DNA from: Planctomycetota bacterium
Lineage (GTDB): Bacteria; Planctomycetota; Phycisphaerae; UBA1845
Assembly (NCBI GenBank): GCA_022563055.1
Contig: JADFOB010000009.1
Location: 1-12,816 of the forward strand
Direction of reading: 5' to 3'
Length of the DNA stretch: 12,816 nt
Shown: positions 1 through 6,669 of the stretch, piece by piece
Layout: the number at the start of each line of letters is the position of its first letter
Position numbering within the stretch: the stretch's first letter is position 1
The notes under the pieces: model-generated
The model's database searches: none
Seen by the model: the letters and a program-made list of their open reading frames with translations, nothing else
What the model was told of the DNA's origin: nothing
Position numbers and translations under genes: made by a program

Positions 1-31
1 AATCGCCAATCGCCCATCCTCCCCACCCACT

Positions 32-1402
32 CTACTCCGCCGTCGCCGTTGCCGTCGCACGCTGTGCATCAAACTTCACACGCAAACCATCGATCTGATC
101 CGCCAGACCGATCACGCCATCCACGGTGGAGGTCCAATCCGCGCAGTCCCGCACTCCCTGTTGAAGGAACTCGTCGATCACCGGTTTCATCTGCACGGCT
201 ACGTCGAACTCGACATTGGTGCCCGGCGTGTAGGCCCCGATGTTCACCAGATCCTCGATGTCGCGGAAGACCGCGAGCACGCGCCGGACCATCGCCGCCG
301 CCCTCATATGCTCCTCGCTGACCACGTCGGGCATGATCCGGCTGACGCCCTCGAGCACGTCGACCGCCGGGTAGTGCGCGCGGTTGGCAAGCTCGCGCGC
401 GAGCCAAACGTGCCCATCCAGGACACCGCGAACCGCATCGGAGATCGGATCGGTGATGTCGTCGCCCTCGACCAAAACGGTGTACAACCCGGTGATGCTC
501 CCGCGCGTCGTACGCCCACTGCGCTCAAGCAGCTTGGGCAACAGGCCAAAGACGCTCGGCGGATATCCCTTCGTGGTCGGCGGTTCTCCCGCCGCCAGAC
601 CGATCTCGCGCTGGGCCATGGCGATCCGCGTCGTCGAGTCCATCATCAACAGGACGTCCTTGCCCTGGTCGCGGAAATACTCCGCCACAGCCGTTGCGAC
701 AAACGCCGCGCGCACGCGAAGCACGGGTGATTCATCAGACGTACTGACGACCAACACCGTGCGTTTGAGCCCATCTTTCTTGAGATCCTTACGGATGAAG
801 TCGCCCACTTCGCGCCCGCGCTCACCGATAAGTGCCACAACGGCGACATCGGCGGCTGTGTAGCGGGCGATCATGCCCAGAAGAACGCTCTTGCCCACAC
901 CGGTTCCGGCGAAGATCCCCAGTCGCTGCCCACCGCCGAGCGTGTGCATCGCATCAATCGCGCGAATACCGGTCGGAAGCGCGCGCTTGATCGGATCGCG
1001 AGACAACGGCGGCGGCGCATTGGCGTAGACCGGGTAGTGCGCTTCGACCGGAAACTCGGTCCGCTCGCCGATCGGATGGCCCAAACCATTTAGAACACAC
1101 CCGAGCATCTGTCGACCAACCGCCACCCGCTGCAAGCTCGAAGTGTTGACGACGGGATCACCCACGCCAACGCCCAGCGGGTCGTGCAACGTCATCAGGA
1201 TCTGCCGATCTCCCCGGAGGGAAACAGCTTGTGCGGCGATCGGAGCTTCATGGCGCCGCCGGATCTCATAGAACGAACCGACCGGAAGGGCGAGCCCCTC
1301 GGCCACGACCGTTAAGCCCGTTACCTCGACCACCCGGCCCGTGACGCGGCAAAACTGCTCACGCTCGATGGCGGCTCGCTGATCCGCGAAGAGTTCAGCC
1401 AT
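32..1402 (-). CDS. fliI: Flagellar export apparatus ATPase FliI
   Basis: FliI is the cytoplasmic ATPase of the flagellar type III export gate. It energises delivery of rod, hook and filament subunits and is related to the F1 beta subunit. The 456-residue product shows Walker A GTGVGKS (about 166-172), the catalytic-glutamate segment GERGRE (193-198), Walker B in VLLMMDSTTR (about 250-259), then the family signature AGEPPTTKGYPPSVF (271-285) and YPAVDVLEGVSR (344-355). Length is normal for the family (about 440-460). An open frame extends upstream to 1516, but those 38 residues lie inside fliH and look unlike FliI. The ATG at 1402 gives the usual N-terminus and overlaps the fliH stop by 8 bases, implying translational coupling. 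The stop is TAG at 32-34. Only 31 bases remain to the window edge, where fliJ would be expected. All key residues are present. Confidence 0.97.
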   Translation of the reverse strand: MAELFADQRAAIEREQFCRVTGRVVEVTGLTVVAEGLALPVGSFYEIRRRHEAPIAAQAVSLRGDRQILMTLHDPLGVGVGDPVVNTSSLQRVAVGRQMLGCVLNGLGHPIGERTEFPVEAHYPVYANAPPPLSRDPIKRALPTGIRAIDAMHTLGGGQRLGIFAGTGVGKSVLLGMIARYTAADVAVVALIGERGREVGDFIRKDLKKDGLKRTVLVVSTSDESPVLRVRAAFVATAVAEYFRDQGKDVLLMMDSTTRIAMAQREIGLAAGEPPTTKGYPPSVFGLLPKLLERSGRTTRGSITGLYTVLVEGDDITDPISDAVRGVLDGHVWLARELANRAHYPAVDVLEGVSRIMPDVVSEEHMRAAAMVRRVLAVFRDIEDLVNIGAYTPGTNVEFDVAVQMKPVIDEFLQQGVRDCADWTSTVDGVIGLADQIDGLRVKFDAQRATATATAE

Positions 1403-2108
1403 CACCGGTGCTCCGACCCAATAGCAGCGACACAACCTCGTTGAGCTGTGTCTCCAGCGTGGCATCCACATCGGTGTGATCGCCCGACACCCGGCATCCA
1501 CCGGGTGCAATGGCATCGTCCGAGACGATACGTATCGCTCTTGACGCGCTCGCCTGTTTCAGGACCGAGTCGGCGAATGTCTTGATCGACTCATAATCGT
1601 CCGGATGGATTCGTACGCAAAGATCGCTTTTGGTGCCGACCAGGTCGATCGCTCGGCACAGGTTCGCCCGCGCCGCTTCGCGGTCGAGGCTGCCGATCTC
1701 GAACGTCAAGCGCCTGGTGATCTGCAACGCCAACTCCAGAACGTCCCGTTCCGCGGCGATGCGCGTCTGCTCTTTGACGGCGTCGAGCGCCGCGACGGCC
1801 TGCTGCATGGCCGCCACGATGTCGGCGTGTTCGCGGTGAAACCGCTGGGTGGACTCCCGATGCGCCGCTTCCCGCCCGGCAGCAGAGCCCTCCGTGTGTC
1901 CCTGCTCGAAACCGGCCTCGTAGCCCGCTTTTTTCGCCTCCTTGTAAGCGCGCTGCGACTCACCGGTCGCCTGCTGGACAATCTGCGACGCCTGGCGCCT
2001 GGCGCCGGTCACGACCGCGTCCGCCTCGGCTAGATGGTCCGCCAGATCAACCGTGCAAAGCCGCCGCAGCAACGTTCCAGCCTGTCCTCGTTTGATGACC
2101 GTGGACAT
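1395..2108 (-). CDS. fliH: Flagellar export ATPase regulator FliH
   Basis: FliH is the peripheral stalk-like partner of FliI. It restrains the ATPase and docks it at the C-ring and export gate. The 237-residue product has the expected plan: a variable N-terminus, an Ala/Gln/Glu-rich helical region, and a FliH-type glycine repeat with glycines every fourth residue (G62, G66, G70, G74, G78, four consecutive GxxxG steps). A conserved C-terminal domain follows, with VRIHPDDYE (about 165-173) and the motif SDDAIAPGGCRV before DATLETQL. An in-frame TTG at 2126 would add six residues. I prefer the ATG at 2108 because GGGAGGG lies at a good ribosome-binding distance upstream of it. The gene follows fliG by 64 bases and overlaps fliI by 8. 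The glycine repeat, C-terminal motif and position make the call safe despite the family's low sequence conservation. Confidence 0.93.
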   Translation of the reverse strand: MSTVIKRGQAGTLLRRLCTVDLADHLAEADAVVTGARRQASQIVQQATGESQRAYKEAKKAGYEAGFEQGHTEGSAAGREAAHRESTQRFHREHADIVAAMQQAVAALDAVKEQTRIAAERDVLELALQITRRLTFEIGSLDREAARANLCRAIDLVGTKSDLCVRIHPDDYESIKTFADSVLKQASASRAIRIVSDDAIAPGGCRVSGDHTDVDATLETQLNEVVSLLLGRSTGDG

Positions 2109-2172
2109 CACCCAGCCCTCCCGCAAGCGGTTGGCGTTTGGTGAAGCGAAATTCTCCCGGCGGTTGACGGGA

Positions 2173-3216
2173 TCATACGATCATCTCCTTCTCGCCACCG
2201 CGACCCGAGATGATCAGCTCGCCGGCATCCTCGAGCCGGCGGACGACATCGACGATCTTCTGCTGCGCGTTCTCGACGTCGCTCACGCGTACAGGCCCCA
2301 TGTACTCCATGTCCTCCTTGATCAACTCCGAAGCCCGCTCGGACATGTTGCGGAAGATCTTGTCGCGCAGGTCGGGACTGGCGGTCTTGAGCGCAAGAGA
2401 GAGTTCCTCGTTCTCGATCTCCTTGAGCACGAGTTGAATACCCTTGTCGTTGACCAGGAGAATGTCCTCGAAGACGAACATCAATCGTCGAATCTGCTCG
2501 ACCAGATCCGGATCCTGGGCTTCGAGCGCCTCCATGATCCCCTTCTCCGTGCTCCGGTCCGAGAGATTGAGTATCTCCGCCACCGCCTCGACCCCGCCGG
2601 CCTTTTGGAACGTCTGGCTCACCAGACCGGAGAGTCTCATCTCCAAACCCTTCTCCACTTCCTTGACGACCTCGGGGTTGGTGTTGTCCATGTTGGCGAT
2701 GCGCGTCACAACCTCCAGTTGCTTCTGGGAAGACAAGCCCGAGAGAATCTCGCTGGACTTGTTGGCGACAAGGTGCGAGAGGATCAGTGCAATCGTCTGG
2801 GGATGTTCATCCTGGATGAACGTCAGCAGGTTCTCGGGATCGGTTCTCGAGAGAAACGCGAAGGGCCGCTTGAGCACGGTGCGCTCGAGGCCTCGCATGA
2901 TCTTGCGAACGCTCTCGGGTGCCATCGCTTTTTCCAGAAGCGACCGGGCGTAGGAGATGCCGCCCTGCTTAGCGTACTGGTTCGCCAGGGCCAGGTTGTA
3001 GAACTCCTCGATGACCTCGTTTCGCACGGCGGGCTCGAGCATGTCCAGTTGGGCGATCTCGCGCGCAAGCTCCTCCACGATGTCGTCGTCCAGACGCTGC
3101 AGAATCTTGGCCGAGGGATCTTTCTCCAGCGCCACCATAAGCACAGCCGCCTTGGTGATTCCGCGCAGCGGCTCCGATCCGGACGCCGTTGATTCGTTTG
3201 TCTCTTCTTTGGCCAT
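2173..3216 (-). CDS. fliG: Flagellar motor switch protein FliG
   Basis: FliG sits between the MS ring and the FliM/FliN C-ring. It carries the charged helix on which the stator acts, so it makes torque and helps set rotation direction. The 347-residue protein has the N-terminal FliF-binding domain (about 18-105), the middle-domain EHPQ motif (137-140, in DEHPQTIALILSHL), the MFVF hinge motif (246-249, matching the family MFxF) and the C-terminal torque-helix region (about 273-310) with alternating charges (K277, D282, R284, D285, K286, R289, E293, R294). Length matches the usual 330-345. It begins 28 bases after the fliF stop. No strong ribosome-binding site precedes the ATG, so coupling to fliF is likely. 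The short tail after about residue 335, rich in Gly, Lys and Glu, is ordinary. Confidence 0.97.
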   Translation of the reverse strand: MAKEETNESTASGSEPLRGITKAAVLMVALEKDPSAKILQRLDDDIVEELAREIAQLDMLEPAVRNEVIEEFYNLALANQYAKQGGISYARSLLEKAMAPESVRKIMRGLERTVLKRPFAFLSRTDPENLLTFIQDEHPQTIALILSHLVANKSSEILSGLSSQKQLEVVTRIANMDNTNPEVVKEVEKGLEMRLSGLVSQTFQKAGGVEAVAEILNLSDRSTEKGIMEALEAQDPDLVEQIRRLMFVFEDILLVNDKGIQLVLKEIENEELSLALKTASPDLRDKIFRNMSERASELIKEDMEYMGPVRVSDVENAQQKIVDVVRRLEDAGELIISGRGGEKEMIV

Positions 3217-3244
3217 TTCGCCAATCGCATCGTCATCGGTTCGG

Positions 3245-4927
3245 TTAAGTCGGGTCCTGAATCCAGCGGCGGATCAGGTCGGCGGATCCGTCCGGATCCT
3301 CCTCGACCATTCGTGTGACCTCTGCGTTGAGTTCCTGCGAGCGCAGCGCGTCCTCGCCGAGTTCCCGACCGACCAGGAATCCTTCCGTCATCGGCGCCTC
3401 CCCAACCGGAGGCGATCCAGCGAGCATCTGCTCCTCCTCGAGCGGCTCTTCGACAAGTACCTTCCCGGACTTGCCCGGCCCCAGCGCCTCCGATGACTTC
3501 CGCACAACGCGCATCATCATCACCAGGCTCATCACGGCGAGCAGGGCCAATCCCGCCTGCGGCCCATACTTTCCTGCCAGACCCATGACATCCAGCGAGT
3601 CCGATCCGGTGGCAGTCGCCGCCGCGATACCCGGCGTCACGGCAAATCCGCCACCGTCGGCGGTCCAGGTCATGTCCGGGTAGACGTCCACATCCACATC
3701 GTCGGGAGTGGAAGCCATCACAATGCGCTCCACGCTCGCTCTGACCCTGGACACCTGTTCGTCGCGCACCGCCGTGAATTGCGGATCGCCGTCGCTGGGA
3801 CTCTCCCCCGCGTCCGGATGCTTCGCCCGAAACACGCTCACCAGAAAACTCCGCGGAATGCCGACCGTGGCCGTCACACGCTTGGTTCCCCATGGCATCT
3901 TCTCTTCCGTGACCGTTTCATCCAGAGTGGGCGGGAAGAACTCGGTGTCGTTCTTATCGCTTGTCTGGCCCCCGCCCGATGACGCTGCGACCACCGCTTG
4001 ACCCAAGTTCGGTTGTACGCCGGGTTCGGTGGGCTGTGCGCCCGAGGTTTGCTTGGTGTTTTCCGTCGACTCCACCTTCAGTTCGGCTTTGTGGTAGGTG
4101 GTTTTCTGTCGAACCAGTTTGCTCGTATCCAGTTCCACCGTGACCGACACGCGCAGCCCTGGAATGTCCCCGAGCTTGTCCATGATCTTCGAGACGTAAT
4201 GCGCCTCGCGCTTCTTGAGCTTTCCGAGGAAGTCGATGCCGGCCGGATCATCGGGGTGTGGAACGTTGTAGGAGCGCATCGTCTGGGAATCGGTGACATA
4301 CACGTTGTACGGTTTAAGCCCGGACACGGCGCCCGCCACCAGCTTCGCAGCCCATTCGACCGTTTCCTGCGTCATCTCCCGACCGGGTGTCAGAGTGAGG
4401 TTCACCGAAGCCGTCGGCACGTCGCTTCGTCCGCCGAGGCGGCGTTTCGTTGTGGCGTTGATTAGCACGGCCGCGCGTTTGACGTGGGGCGAAGTGGCAA
4501 TGATCTTGGCGAGTTCGTTCCCCATTGCATAATTCTGCTTGAACTTCCGCGACTCGGGGGACTCAAACGGGTTGTCGCCGGCCACCACGGTGGCCATGTC
4601 ATACAGGCTTCCCTCGGGAAGCGCACTGGCGGTGTGAAGGATTCGCACGAGGTTGGGCTGGTCCACGGCGCGAACATAGATCCGCTTCCCGCGTGTCTGG
4701 TAGGGAAGCCCCGCCGCCTCGATCGCTCCTTCCGCGGATGTTAGCTCATCGTACGAGAACTCGTAATTGACCAGGGGAACCAGATCGGGTGTGGTCGACC
4801 ATTGCATCAACCAGAGCAGGGACACAACGATCAGCGCAGCGCTGAGCCCCATCGCCAATCGTTGCGAGAGGGTCAAGAGCCCCAACTGGGCCGTGATCTG
4901 ATTCAGTAGTTGTCGCAAACGCTCCAT
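3245..4927 (-). CDS. fliF: Flagellar MS-ring protein FliF
   Basis: FliF forms the MS ring in the inner membrane. It is the base on which the export gate, rod and FliG assemble. With the ATG at 4927 the product is 560 residues: a first membrane helix at about 24-42, the YscJ/FliF ring-building region (about 45-235, with NYAMGNELAKII and the KxAAVLIN-like segment), a low-complexity Gly/Ser/Thr linker (about 285-330), the second ring domain with IPRSFLVSVF, a second membrane helix (about 455-475) and the cytoplasmic FliG-binding tail ending VTRMVEEDPDGSADLIRRWI. A GTG at 4969 would add 14 residues, but it sits inside an imperfect palindrome (4957-4976) and lacks a well-spaced ribosome site. The ATG start also gives the common short N-terminus, although its own ribosome site is weak. 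The 176-base leader after fliE has no clear promoter. Confidence 0.96.
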   Translation of the reverse strand: MERLRQLLNQITAQLGLLTLSQRLAMGLSAALIVVSLLWLMQWSTTPDLVPLVNYEFSYDELTSAEGAIEAAGLPYQTRGKRIYVRAVDQPNLVRILHTASALPEGSLYDMATVVAGDNPFESPESRKFKQNYAMGNELAKIIATSPHVKRAAVLINATTKRRLGGRSDVPTASVNLTLTPGREMTQETVEWAAKLVAGAVSGLKPYNVYVTDSQTMRSYNVPHPDDPAGIDFLGKLKKREAHYVSKIMDKLGDIPGLRVSVTVELDTSKLVRQKTTYHKAELKVESTENTKQTSGAQPTEPGVQPNLGQAVVAASSGGGQTSDKNDTEFFPPTLDETVTEEKMPWGTKRVTATVGIPRSFLVSVFRAKHPDAGESPSDGDPQFTAVRDEQVSRVRASVERIVMASTPDDVDVDVYPDMTWTADGGGFAVTPGIAAATATGSDSLDVMGLAGKYGPQAGLALLAVMSLVMMMRVVRKSSEALGPGKSGKVLVEEPLEEEQMLAGSPPVGEAPMTEGFLVGRELGEDALRSQELNAEVTRMVEEDPDGSADLIRRWIQDPT

Positions 4928-5103
4928 GGTTGCTTCGCCACTGAGAGTAAGCCGGTGGGAATCGGTCACCGATCCCGCCGGCCTGCCGCCTCCTCAAGAA
5001 CACTTCAGGACGCCCGATGAACCTCCCTGTTCAACCGCACGCCCACCATTGATCCGACCCACGCCATCAACCATCCCCGCGACGGCGATGAACCGGAATC
5101 ACG

Positions 5104-5424
5104 TCATATCCGCATCTGCTGGATTTCCCGGTACGCTTCGGTCAGCTTGTTCCGGACCTCCATCAGCAGATCGAACGCGATACCGGCCTTGTCCGCAGCC
5201 GCCAATACCTCGGCGACGTTGTTGCTCTCTCCCGTCAACAGCCGCTGCACACCCTGGTCCGCCTCCGTTTGCAACCGGTTCACCTGATCCAAGCTGTCCA
5301 GCAGAATGGACTTAAAATCCTTGCCCTGGATCGCCTCGGAAGGCTGAGACTGCGGTGTCGGCCTGATCGGACTTATGTTATGAAGGCCCGGCAAGTTGGC
5401 GGGAGACTGTATCGGGTTCGTCAT
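5104..5424 (-). CDS. fliE: Flagellar hook-basal body adaptor FliE
   Basis: FliE is a small exported protein that joins the MS ring/export gate to the proximal rod. It is one of the first substrates to leave through the gate. The 106-residue product has a Pro/Ser/Asn-rich disordered N-terminus (about 1-30). After that comes the conserved FliE body: a segment around FKSILLDSLDQVNRLQ, then VQRLLTGESNNVAEVLAAAD and the helical C-terminus with MEVRNKLTEAYREIQQMRI, the most conserved part of the family. Size is typical (about 100-110). The ATG at 5424 is preceded by AAGGA about 8 bases upstream and lies 25 bases after the flgC stop. Its place between flgC and fliF is the classic order flgB-flgC-fliE-fliF. 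Confidence 0.96.
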   Translation of the reverse strand: MTNPIQSPANLPGLHNISPIRPTPQSQPSEAIQGKDFKSILLDSLDQVNRLQTEADQGVQRLLTGESNNVAEVLAAADKAGIAFDLLMEVRNKLTEAYREIQQMRI

Positions 5425-5449
5425 GAACTAAGTCCTTGTCGCACGTCCC

Positions 5450-5872
5450 TCAAGCGATGAGTCGTAGCGTGCTTCTGGCCATCGACTTGGCCATCTCGAT
5501 CACCGTCACGTTCGCCTCGTACGCCCGCTGAGCAACCATCGCGTTGACCATCTCCGTGTGGTAATCCACATTGGATGTCCGCACGTACCCCTTGCTCTCG
5601 CCTGTCTTGATCGCGTCCACATGGCCCGGATCCCACCGCAGACCGAGCGGGGTCACGTAATCCTCGACGATCTCGGCCACGTGCACGCCCGGCGCATTGC
5701 GGCCGCGGGATGGGTCGCCCGGAGCAAAGAGTGCGACGCGTCGGCGGTAGGGAGCCGGGTTGCCGTTTTCATCGCGCGTAACCTGCTGCATCGCGATATT
5801 ACCCGCGATCACATCAAGATTGGTTCGCTGGGCGACAAGCGCCGATGTGCTAATGTCAAACGCGCCGTACAT
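5450..5872 (-). CDS. flgC: Flagellar proximal rod protein FlgC
   Basis: FlgC is a proximal-rod subunit exported by the flagellar type III system and assembled on FliE/FlgB. The 140-residue protein has the short N-terminal rod helix (about 3-28) and the conserved C-terminal helix region SNVDYHTEMVNAMVAQRAYEANVTVIEMAKSM-like (about 99-130), which is diagnostic for rod and hook proteins. In the N-terminal rod signature the usual NIANANT-like stretch is changed to IAGNIAMQQVT (about 22-32), while the following PYRRRVALF is typical of FlgC. The ATG at 5872 has AGGAG six bases upstream, and the gene starts 30 bases after the flgB stop. No signal peptide is expected or seen, which fits type III export. 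Confidence 0.96.
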   Translation of the reverse strand: MYGAFDISTSALVAQRTNLDVIAGNIAMQQVTRDENGNPAPYRRRVALFAPGDPSRGRNAPGVHVAEIVEDYVTPLGLRWDPGHVDAIKTGESKGYVRTSNVDYHTEMVNAMVAQRAYEANVTVIEMAKSMARSTLRLIA

Positions 5873-5902
5873 CCGTCACTCCTATCCATCGCCGCCGTGG
5901 GA

Positions 5903-6337
5903 TCACACGGTGCCTCGGATCGCTTTTCGCAGATCGTCGAAGCTGTTGCGAAGCAGCGTGGCCGCCAGCTCGTGCGCCATCCCCGTCTCCGCCAGGTCCA
6001 CCATCTCGCGTTCAATCGATATATTCGTGCCGTCGTGGAACAGGATGTTGTCGATCGGCCTGTCGCTAGGCGTCACCTCAAGAAATCCGTTCCGCGCGGT
6101 TTTGACCTGCCCGTTGTCCTCCACCACAAAAGGCTTGTTCCAGTCCCCACCGCGGGACTCCAGCGCCCTCTTGAGCGCCCCTTGAAACGCGCGAGGATCC
6201 AACTGCTTCGCCCGGTAGCCCGGCGTCGAAATATTGGCGATGTTCTCGGCGATCACGCCCAGCCGGGCCTCATTGAACGCGAGAACGCTCACCAGCGCCG
6301 GCGTAGCCCCGCGATCTGTCAGGTTAGCTAAGAACAT
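5903..6337 (-). CDS. flgB: Flagellar proximal rod protein FlgB
   Basis: FlgB is a proximal-rod component exported early by the flagellar type III apparatus. The 144-residue product carries the rod-protein signature VIAENIANISTPGYRAKQ (about 28-45), a short variable middle, and the strongly conserved C-terminus ISIEREMVDLAETGMAHELA followed by ATLLRNSFDDLRKAI. The frame stays open upstream to 6559, but that part runs into the inverted-repeat element and is not FlgB-like. The ATG at 6337 gives the normal length. A 12-codon reading frame (ATG at 6363, stop at 6328-6330) overlaps this start in another frame and is probably incidental. flgB is the first gene of the basal-body operon and has a good sigma-54-type promoter about 45-60 bases upstream. 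Confidence 0.96.
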   Translation of the reverse strand: MFLANLTDRGATPALVSVLAFNEARLGVIAENIANISTPGYRAKQLDPRAFQGALKRALESRGGDWNKPFVVEDNGQVKTARNGFLEVTPSDRPIDNILFHDGTNISIEREMVDLAETGMAHELAATLLRNSFDDLRKAIRGTV

Positions 6338-6379
6338 CTGGCCACCATCATTCCGACCTTCATGCCAAGGGCTGTCGCT

Positions 6380-6395
6380 AGCACGGCGTATGCCA
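6380..6395 (-). promoter_or_regulatory. Sigma-54 (-24/-12) promoter for the flgB operon
   Basis: On the minus strand the sequence reads TGGCAT, five bases, then GTGCT. It matches the sigma-54 consensus TGGCAC-N5-TTGCW at 9 of 11 informative positions and has exact GG-N10-GC spacing. The implied transcription start is near 6369, leaving a leader of about 32 bases before the flgB ATG at 6337. A GAFTGA-containing activator is encoded directly upstream, the expected partner for such a promoter. The match was made by eye; no weight matrix was scored. Confidence 0.72.
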
Positions 6396-6444
6396 CACCC
6401 GCCAATCCGCCCCGAGAGTACCGCCAACCGCCCTTTCCCCTGCG

Positions 6445-6483
6445 TCGCCAGCGGCGATTCTTGCGCATCGGCAATTGCTGCGC
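6445..6483. promoter_or_regulatory. Candidate enhancer (UAS) palindromes upstream of the flgB promoter
   Basis: Two small dyads lie upstream of the sigma-54 promoter. One is TCGCC-AGC-GGCGA (6445-6457). The other is a core GCAATTGC (6471-6478) flanked asymmetrically by GCGCA (6463-6467) and TGCGC (6479-6483). Their centres are about 80 and 105 bases upstream of the predicted transcription start, in the range where NtrC-family activators usually bind. They do not share an obvious common half-site, so assigning them to the neighbouring regulator is inference. Confidence 0.3.
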
Positions 6484-6519
6484 GTTGCCTACGCCGCATC
6501 CCTTGCCCGCCGGACTTAC

Positions 6520-6655
6520 GAGCCCGTTGAAAAAGTAGTCCCGGCGCGCCGGAACCCACCGTGGCGAATTCCTTGTAGCGGCCGCCCCCCGTGGCGGCCG
6601 TAGAGCGCCGCAGAACGTGGCTTCGGGAAGCGTCGTCGAGGTCTTCAACGGGCTC
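6520..6655. repeat. 136-bp MITE-like element with 12-bp inverted ends and TTAC duplication
   Basis: The element begins GAGCCCGTTGAA (6520-6531) and ends with its exact reverse complement TTCAACGGGCTC (6644-6655). TTAC occurs immediately outside both ends (6516-6519 and 6656-6659), which looks like a 4-bp target-site duplication. Inside are the perfect 12-base palindrome CCGGCGCGCCGG (6541-6552), an 8-bp hairpin CGGCCGCC/GGCGGCCG with a six-base loop (6579-6600), and two copies of CCGTGGCG. No transposase frame is present, so if mobile it would move with a partner enzyme supplied elsewhere. It sits 10 bases after the response-regulator stop and about 125 bases upstream of the flgB promoter. 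Alternatives are an RNA-level structure or a dispersed palindromic repeat of another kind. Confidence 0.72.
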
Positions 6656-6669
6656 TTACATCCACAGCG

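Noticed and set aside
1403..1516. 38-residue N-terminal extension of FliI.
   Set aside because: It lies inside fliH, has Trp/Arg/Cys-rich shadow composition, and the ATG at 1402 gives the standard FliI start.
49..4744. Many long plus-strand open frames opposite fliI, fliH, fliG and fliF, for example 2053-3192 (379 codons).
   Set aside because: They are complements of strongly conserved minus-strand genes in GC-rich DNA, have Arg/Leu/His-skewed composition and show no family features.
6328..6363. 12-codon reading frame overlapping the flgB start, possibly a leader peptide.
   Set aside because: It is too short to support, with no convincing ribosome site and no sign of attenuation.
6338..6559. 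74-residue upstream extension of FlgB.
   Set aside because: It reads through the sigma-54 promoter and into the inverted-repeat element; FlgB family proteins begin at the ATG at 6337.
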